From: Tetracentron sinense
Lineage: Eukaryota; Streptophyta; Magnoliopsida; Trochodendrales; Trochodendraceae
Assembly (NCBI GenBank): GCA_015143295.1
Contig: CM026554.1
Location: forward strand, 26,257,215-26,321,214
Reading direction: 5' to 3'
Length of the DNA stretch: 64,000 bases
Below are positions 57,654 to 64,000 of this stretch, one piece after another. The translations under genes and the position numbers were made by a program. A model generated the notes under the pieces. That model was not told the DNA's origin and did not search any database. It worked only from the letters and a program-made list of their open reading frames with translations. Numbering within the stretch: position 1 is the stretch's first letter; every line of letters begins with the position of its first letter.

Positions 57654-59402
57654 TGTTGAACATTATGCCCTAAAAAGTCATTTAGATTGTAAGATTTTTA
57701 TTGATTAGATTAATAAAGACATCTTCTTTATCTATACGATATAAGATATCGAACAAGGTCCCAAGGATATATTGTAGGAAAGCTATGTGATTGGTTATGG
57801 ACTGACACATGTAGATATAGTTTTCCAGTTCCTTATACCTCATAGAGTTATAACTATGGGTGAAGCTGGGCACTTCACTTATATGGCTGCCACAATGCTT
57901 AGATGTACTCAATGGTTGAGATGTAGTTTTATCTTGAACTATTGTAATGAAGACTACACATTGGCATATGAGTGCTTAAATGTACATTGACTAATTGCAT
58001 TCAATGAGATACCTCTTGCATAAACATACTATCAGATAGATGGTCTCTTATTCACGTTGAATTGTTTTGATAGTCCTTAGATCTGATGAGTTCATTTATA
58101 ACTAAGCAGTGATCTGATTATTTTGATTGCACCTAAGTACTCTCTACCTGAGGGACTACGATATGGTGACAGTTGGATAATCAGAAAGCCTTTTGAGTTA
58201 TGATGAATTTCAAACAAGAAATCCATGCTCATTAAATTGAGAGATTATCCAAGTTCCAAGTAAGACAATACATTAAGCTTAAAGCCTACGCAGGTGATTT
58301 TGAAATCAAATATGTTTGAAATATATTTTTTTAATAAAATATATTATAGTTAATAAAATATTTTTTCATAATGTTTCAAACATGAAAAATAGTTTCTTAT
58401 GGCTTAATCAAATGTCTTGGAAACCCAGATGATATACAATAGGTTATGGGTTAGATAGTATCATAATCTTGAGGGCCTACTAAGGATAATGTTATTAGAA
58501 CGATCAATCGAATGCATTAGTTCATGTGGCAGGATCTTGTATTGGTTTATGTTCTTTCACTGGGATTCAATTGCAACATGGATATCTCACGTCACTTGCA
58601 ATTCCGGTGTCATTCCTATTAAAGGGTCAATGAGATAACACCGGGTAAGCTAGGGTTAGAATGTCTCAGAGCAATTTGTGGAGGTGCTCATAGAGAAATA
58701 CAAGCTCGCAATAAATAGATTAAATGTTAATCTATAATTAAATAGATTAAATTTTAATCTAAATTAAAGGGATTAAATAATAATTATTTGACAAACCAAA
58801 TATAAGAGAATATGGGTTTGACTCATATTCATAAAAGCCCATATAAAAAAAAAGGACTTTATTGGTGAGCCCAAGCCCATGGGATAGAACCCCAAAGTGG
58901 CGCCTACTTTATTGTTCCTTATGTTTAAGGGATTTGGTTAGTAAATAATTATTAATTAATTATTCCTTATCTAATAAGATTAGATAATTGGTTGACTTTG
59001 AAGAAACAAGAAGAGATAAGGATAAACTCTAAATCCCTACAAAGTAGCTCACACCCCCCTCATGCTCACGCCCCCCTCTTGTGAATAATCTAGAATGTCT
59101 AGATTCTTAGTTCCCTAATTTTTAGGGAGTTGGTTATATCCCTTTAATTAAGGAGTCCTTTTAGGAAAAAGAATCCTAAAATAGAAGGTTTGTTATAACT
59201 AACTAATTGTGGATAAACTAGGAGTCTATTTAATGACAAGAGTTATTATTAATTAGAAACTCTAATAAATAATGATCATTATTAGATAATGATCAAGATA
59301 TGGATAAGATCCATATCAAACCACAACTAAATATATTCCCCAAGCCCAAACCGTAGGGGATTGATGTTCATTATTATTGAACACAAGCAAAACCGTGTGG
59401 GT
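57654..59402 (+). mobile_element. Copia 3' LTR, truncated
   Basis: It is colinear with the pieces of the 5' LTR (36330-36788, 38380-39576, 48577-48720) and shows what that LTR looked like before the LINE and SIRE-like insertions. It breaks off at GTGTGGG near 59402; the last part seen at 48721-49150 is absent and unrelated leader sequence of the Ty3-type element follows. Confidence 0.88.
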
Positions 59403-59909
59403 GATGAGTAGGTAGAAGGAATAAAATATTCCTTCAGAGACTTGTTTGGATCTTGGTCTTCATCCATTTAAGAGGAAAGGGTAGCTTTTAGGTTGGAGTA
59501 AAATCGGGCCGAAGCCTTGAGAAACCTTGCAGTACGTTCTAACTCCGAATTGATAGGGATTAACTCTGGTTTATAAGATTGTCTACTATTCATACACCCT
59601 AGAGGAAAACTCTATGTTCGACAGATACCAATTTTTCAAAATGAATCACTCGAGATGAGAGAATACTTACAGTGCTTTCGGCAGTTGGGAAATTGTGGTA
59701 CCTTTTGTTTTTGTAGAACAATCAGCTTCCTTGTTAAAATTTTTAGCAGAGCAGTATTTTCAATTGGAGCAATTGGTACCTGCAATACAGAATTTTAGAG
59801 ATCAGTAAAAATATTTTTTGTGATTTTTTAAATAAAAATGACTCAGTCTTAATCTTTTGAATTAAGTTACTAAACCGTTCCAATAATCCCCACCAACGGC
59901 ACCAAAAAT
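59403..59909 (-). other. Leader and primer-binding site of the Ty3-type element
   Basis: No coding content. On the - strand the first bases after the LTR edge read TTTTTGGTGCCGTTGGTGGGGA, a decayed tRNA-Asp-type primer site. The rest is untranslated leader; the gag-pol region that should follow has been lost. Confidence 0.7.
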
Positions 59910-61275
59910 TGATCGTCAATTTATTAAACCTCGTAGTAGCTACAATTTCGTAGAATAGTGACTAATATGGGGTGTCGAACCACAGAGGACTGCGTTGGTT
60001 TCGTGGCATTTTTCTCAAGATTATTTCTAAGTCAATGAGTAATAAGATTGATTGATTTTAACCTAATAGTAGAAATTAAACTAACAGATTTTATTTTAAC
60101 TAATTAAACTAAGAGCTTTTGGTTATATATCGGTGAGAGAAGATCTAGAGCGTTTTAATCTACCACTAGCATCATAATTAAATCTATATGTATTTATTCC
60201 GGTTTCTCAAGCATACACAATAGGGATGAGATTGACTACAAGTCTCAACTCATCAAAATAAGAATGATTCGGGGGATCAAACTCTAGGCATATCCTATCT
60301 TTAGTAAGCACGAGTGATACACACTAAACTAGGGTTGTGACGTCACTTGTCTTCCCTCTGCATATAATATCGTATAATTTAAATCCTCGACAGTAAAAAT
60401 CATTGCATAAATTCATACCAATAATCACAAAAAGAAGATATGAATGAATTCAATTTCAACACAATAAAACCTAAGACAATAATAAAATCATATTGAAATT
60501 GAGTCTAAACTCGAATAATTGGTTGAAGAACAACCCTCTCATTATGCAATCATTGTTTATATAAGAAAGAAAACTTAAATAAAATACAAGGGACATAATT
60601 ACTTGACTAGAGTTTCATCAAAACCCTAGAAAAAGAAGTTAGTTCATAGCGAGAGCAATGAACACCGCTTTCGATTAAGAACACGCAGAACGCGAACAAT
60701 CCATCCTCCAACTTTCATAGATCTCCAGAGCCTTCTATACTTCAAATCTCCAAAATTTAGACCTTTTGTATGGTAGGAGACTTTCCTTTTTATAAAGAGA
60801 GAGTCCCAGTGAAGTATAACTTTAGAAATATCCAAAATGGGCTCAAAGGAGGGTTTTTCATACTTTTCAACACAACCAAAACGGTGTCTTCCGATTGATC
60901 GGCTAGAATAGCGTCAATCGATTGGTGGGTATGGAATCTGACAAAACTTCCTGCACGAAAGTTGTAGATATTTTCGAGAAGGTCTATTTGATATATTATA
61001 GGCCAAAATCGAAGCTACGGTTAATGAGTTATGCCCCATACACCGAACAAGGTTTGTTTTTACATTTTTAATTCCTCTTTGGCTCGAATCTTTACTCGGT
61101 TACGATTCACAGGAAACTTTAAAGTTTGTAAATTCTTATTTTAATCTTCTTTTCCTCGTATGAACCTGAAAATAATAAACACACCCAAATGAAGTAACGT
61201 AGTGGATAAAATGACTCAACATGATTAACAAATACAGTTTAAAATACATAAATGTGTACCATTTAACACCGATCA
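59910..61275 (-). mobile_element. Ty3-type 5' LTR, intact copy
   Basis: It is 1366 bp with TG/CA edges and is colinear with 28841-29272 and 35827-36329. It contains the undisturbed target site (ACTAGGGTTGTGACGTCA near 60340) of the LINE that sits in the other copy. Near 60885-60930 there are CCGATTGATCGG and TCAATCGATTGG palindrome-like motifs. Confidence 0.85.
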
Positions 61276-61853
61276 ATAAATATATATATATATATAGTCC
61301 CGAGTGCAATGGTTGTAATATCCACCTAGAACATATACTAAAACACTCTAAACAGAGGGTTGCAGCCTAACCGTGACTTGTAAAAACAAAAAAACAAAAA
61401 CAAAAACAAAAAAGAAGCCAAATTGTACTATCAAATATACGCCCAAATCCTAAATATGATGTGGTATTTATAAAATGAAAAAGAAAAAAAAAGGCCAAAT
61501 TGTACTATCAAATATACGCCCAAATCCTAAATATGATGTGGTATTTATAAAATGAAAAAGAAAAAAAAAGGCCAAATTGTACTATCAAATAAACGCCCAA
61601 ATTGATGTGGGATTAGAAAGACAAAATAAGTCATAGTCAAATCTCCACCGTTAATGGTTATGGTTAGTTAATGACGGTTAGGATTTTAACCCCCAAATAA
61701 AAAAAATAGACGGTTAGGACTCATCATCAAATTAGTTGGCACGCCGATTGAAGGAGCGTGGCGTTGCATTTGGGTTTGGAAGTAGACAGAGATGTAGGTA
61801 ACGTTAGACAATTAGTGAACATGATAGGCTTCAGTTGGAAGGTAAGAGTTCAA
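61276..61853. repeat. 77-bp tandem repeat and AT-rich spacer
   Basis: Units starting GCCAAATTGTACTATCAAAT lie at 61417, 61494 and 61571 (the third partial, to about 61609). Units 1 and 2 are virtually identical, each ending in an A-rich run. The rest, to 61853, is AT-rich with no gene seen except the possible 5' untranslated part of the next exon. Confidence 0.88.
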
Positions 61854-61973
61854 ATGGAAGCTCCATCTCTTCTCACTTCTTCTCCTCTTTCGCTTACCCG
61901 AAACATCAAATCCAATTGCTCTAGGATTTGTCTCCAGCAAAAACATTCAGCAAATCGAGCCTTACTTCGAAAG
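61854..61973 (+). CDS. Possible first exon of a plastid-targeted protein (partial gene)
   Basis: An ATG opens 40 codons starting MEAPSLLTSSPLSLTRNIKS and ending ANRALLRK, followed directly by GTATTTGG, a usable 5' splice site, and then by T-rich, intron-like DNA. The peptide is rich in Ser, Thr, Leu, Arg and Asn, with no Asp and a single Glu at residue 2, as in chloroplast transit peptides. It begins after 60 bp of mixed-composition sequence that could be a leader. An upstream in-frame ATG at 61758 would extend it, but that part looks less like coding sequence. I do not recognise the gene; no second exon was found before the window ends. The case rests on composition and the splice site alone. 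Confidence 0.45.
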
Positions 61974-63004
61974 GTATTTGGTTTTATCTTGCTGCCTGCT
62001 TTACTTCATTGACATGAATTCTATTACTTCCAATTCCATCCCGTTATTGTTTTCTTCTGATTTTAATCTTCTTTTTTTTTTTTTTTAATTCATAAAATCT
62101 GTTTGTTCAACCAAATCATTCCTTTTTTTTGTTTAAAATTATTCCACCCCCCTGAAATTTTTTTCATTAGTGTAATCTATAGTATAAATTCAGATTTTTT
62201 TTACATTATTTCAGTAGTTTATTTAATTACTTTTGTCCATCTCTTTTCACTACTGCAATTTGTTCATCCTCTTTGTCCCCAAACCCTCTTTTCTATCCAT
62301 TTTAAGCCATTTAAGTCGAATTTCCTCTCCGAAGAGGAATCCTGAATCCTGATCTCCATCTGTGTCCGAACCTCAAGCATCATACAACAGATTTGTTGTG
62401 GAATGACTTTCTAAAATGGGTTTGATATTACTCTTTAATTCTTGTTTAACGATTGGTGTTTGTTGCTTGAGTTTCTCTATTTCTAGTTTTTTTTTAGCCA
62501 AGACTATCTTTTCTTTGTGAGGTGTTTGTTTATGAATGATTTTTGTTGATGAGGTTATGGTTCAAGTTTTTTAATGCCTTTGCTTTGATGGGGTTGCTTT
62601 GATTTTCCATTCAGTAGGTGTCTGAGAATCTCCTTCTTTTAATGCTTTGGATGATTGCCCTTTCTCTGTGTAATTTTGTGATTATTGTTTTGCTTTGGTG
62701 GTATTCATTTTTGATCATTTTCACAGCTGGGTTTTAAAGTCTATAGCATTACCTGCTATAAATCAAAAGTGTCCCTGTTTCTTTTTTCCTTTTGATTTAT
62801 TTGTTTGCCTTATGAGCAACAGACCCATTTTCACATATGACGTCGTTGATCAGAGAAATTTTCAGGCATCATTTCATCTATATTCGTTTTGATGTATATA
62901 TATATATGGATGCACACCACATTCTCGATCAAGTGATTCAGAGAGGCTACAGAATGAGAATTCTGATTGCATGCCTTATGCTCGTGTAGATGCCTGAGTT
63001 AAAT
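61974..63004. other. T-rich, intron-like DNA, no gene seen
   Basis: It is strongly T-rich with no coding domains. It fits an intron following the 61854-61973 exon. Open frames at 62103-62345 and 62695-62892 are probably chance frames in pyrimidine-rich DNA. Confidence 0.45.
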
Positions 63005-63580
63005 TTCAGACTCAAGAATTCCTAGTGGGTCCGATAATCAAGAGGTTAGTGTAGAGAAGACCCCTATTTATTTCAACACTGAATAGCAGGATGCAAACAA
63101 TGATCCGCAATTGAGGGACCTCTCTAATATTAGCAATAATTTGCAAACACTTAAATCATTAGATTCTGCTATTAAACCAGCTATAGGTGAAGATGTGAGC
63201 AAAGGAATCGGGGCTTCTGCTACAATCAGTGAGTGGAACTATGCTAAGATTTTTTTTGACAAGATAAATATATTAGGTGAGCCGAAGCAAGTTCGTGATG
63301 ATATTCCTATTGAAGAATTCAAAAAAGAAGACGGTTTTCAACCTGTGACTTTAATGAAAAATAAGAAGAAGAATAAGGCGCTAACAAGTGATTCTTCTCA
63401 AGGAAGCCCAAAGAGGGAGTTAGGAAACCTACTCGATTTTAGGAGTAGTTTTATTTTCACAGTTAATTCCAGTGTCTTTGTGCCATTGTGTCCTTGACTC
63501 CTTGCAGGGGAAAGTTTTATGTCTCCCCTTGCTTTTTCTTATTAATAAATCGGCAAGGGTCTACCAAACCCCCCCTCAGG
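63005..63580 (+). mobile_element. LINE-derived fragment: ORF1-like piece joined to a LINE 3' tail
   Basis: A frame at 63111-63497 (MRDLSNISNNLQTLKS..., EDGFQPVTLMKNKKKNK) resembles the low-complexity C-terminal part of a LINE ORF1. Right after its stop comes the 3' tail seen in the other LINEs: GGGGAAAGTTTTATGTCTCCCC at 63510-63531 and GCAAGGGTCTACC then AAACCCCCCCTC (63552-63577). The whole of ORF2 is missing between them. It could be an internally deleted or spliced LINE RNA that was copied. The ORF1 match is weak; the tail match is strong. Confidence 0.55.
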
Positions 63581-63625
63581 AATATATATATATATACACA
63601 CACACATATATACACATATATATAT
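63581..63625. repeat. (TA)n-(CA)n microsatellite
   Basis: TA and CACACA runs directly follow the LINE 3' tail. Confidence 0.9.
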
Positions 63626-63821
63626 TTCTGATTTATTCGTAATGGGTTCATTTGTCATATTGGAAAGAGTTCTTCTATCTCTTCTACATGGGTTTATTGT
63701 ATTGTATCAATGAGCTTTTTGTGTGTGTGTGTAACTCAGTAATATGTTATTTTAATTTGAATCAATGCCAACAGGTGGTATTAATTCGATAAACTTTTAC
63801 CTATTTGGTTGAGTTGGACAC

Positions 63822-64000
63822 AGTGTTTTAATAACCGGACCGGGCTTTGAACCGGCTAGGCGACTGGTTCCCGGTTTGGCTGGTTCGACCGGCCCGCACT
63901 GAAACCCCAAAAACAGCTCCTTTAGATACCCTGCCATCTTCACCATTGGATCTTGGATCACCATGATAATTAATTGACACCATCACTTTTTGTTTGGGTA
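63822..64000. mobile_element. Possible hAT-like MITE, right end outside window
   Basis: CAGTGTTTTAATAACCGGACC starts a GC-richer stretch with several CCGG-centred motifs (GAACCGGC, CCCGGTTTGG, TTCGACCGGCC). A CAGTG edge with AACCGG repeats is common in plant hAT-type MITEs. The other end is not in the window, so this is tentative. Confidence 0.35.

Larger units (their letters stand above)
36330..59402 (+). mobile_element. Ty1/copia retrotransposon with four nested insertions
   Basis: The 5' LTR starts TGTTGGACATATGCCC at 36330. It is read as 36330-36788, 38380-39576 and 48577-49150, about 2.2 kb without inserts, ending TTCA. The primer site TGGTATCAGAGC at 49153-49164 fits initiator tRNA-Met. 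A leader of about 1.8 kb follows, then gag (50962), a broken gag-pol to about 57560, a purine tract GGCAAGTGGAAGAT (57640-57653) and a 3' LTR starting TGTTGAACATTATGCCC at 57654. The 3' LTR stops at about 59402, lacking the last 430 bp found in the 5' copy. Left of the element is AAAAT, a likely target-site copy; the right partner was lost. Inserts are a LINE fragment and a SIRE-like element in the 5' LTR, and a LINE fragment and a solo LTR in the gag-pol region. Confidence 0.9.
28841..61275 (-). mobile_element. Ty3-type LTR element, outer layer of a nested block of about 32 kb
   Basis: The same LTR appears twice. One copy is intact at 59910-61275 (1366 bp, + strand edges TGATCGTCAATT and ACACCGATCA). 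The other survives as 28841-29272 plus 35827-36329, interrupted first by a LINE and then cut by a copia element. Next to the intact LTR, at about 59880-59908, the - strand reads TTTTTGGTGCCGTTGGTGGGGA, close to a tRNA-Asp primer-binding site (TGGCGCCGTTGCCGGGGA). The element is therefore read leftward, with 59910-61275 as its 5' LTR. Its gag-pol and the end of the left LTR are missing, so a deletion probably joined copia LTR sequence (ending near 59402) to the leader at 59403-59909. Both outer edges lie in (TA)n, as expected if it inserted into one microsatellite. Confidence 0.8.

Noticed and set aside
1-64000. tRNA or rRNA genes
   Set aside because: No cloverleaf-like sequence with the usual conserved arms and no rRNA blocks were noticed; the tRNA-like matches are retroelement primer-binding sites.

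Overview
The window is nuclear DNA of a flowering plant. It has spliced genes with GT-AG introns, plant-type LINEs (DUF4283, endonuclease, reverse transcriptase, zf-RVT and RNase H), Ty1/copia and Ty3-type LTR elements, MITEs, and (TA)n, (GA)n and (GT)n microsatellites. I cannot name the species. Most of the sequence is decayed transposable elements; only one gene is well supported.

Layout. 1-2649 is the end of an LTR whose start lies outside the window. 2650-11380 is a head-to-tail array of five or so truncated LINE copies, all on the + strand. 12417-25754 is a UBP1-type oligouridylate-binding protein gene (three RRMs). Its eleven recognisable exons join into one open frame of 396 codons. 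Its usual Gln-rich N-terminal exon is not visible. Intron 5 is stretched to 5.5 kb by an antisense LINE (15040 to about 19620). Intron 10 (3.2 kb) holds three adjacent elements with terminal inverted repeats; the middle one (22915-24353) encloses a broken nepenthesin-type aspartyl protease fragment and looks like a Pack-type gene-capturing DNA transposon.

28841-61275 is one nested block of about 32 kb that grew inside a (TA)n tract downstream of UBP1. The outer layer is a Ty3-type element on the - strand (LTR remnants at 28841-29272 and 35827-36329; LTR 59910-61275 with a decayed tRNA-Asp-type primer site beside it). One LTR received a full-length LINE (29273-35826, 16-bp target duplication) and a Ty1/copia element (36330-59402). 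The copia 5' LTR was hit by a LINE fragment (36789-38379) and by a SIRE-like, gag-only copia element (39577-48576), which itself holds a solo LTR (43654-45929, target duplication CAATA). The outer copia interior holds another LINE fragment (51530-52237) and a second solo LTR of the same family (52321-54734, target duplication GTTCT). All protein genes of these elements are broken except ORF1 of the large LINE.

61276-64000 returns to lower-copy sequence: a 77-bp tandem repeat, a possible first exon of a plastid-targeted protein (61854-61973), a LINE-derived fragment with a characteristic 3' tail, and the start of a possible hAT-like MITE.

The main points for a second look are the Pack-type element inside a UBP1 intron, the arrays of 12-14 bp palindromes found in several unrelated LTR families, the repeated G/C-clamped hairpin unit at the 3' ends of one LINE family, the gag-only SIRE-like element, and oligo(U) tracts in the transcript of an oligouridylate-binding protein.
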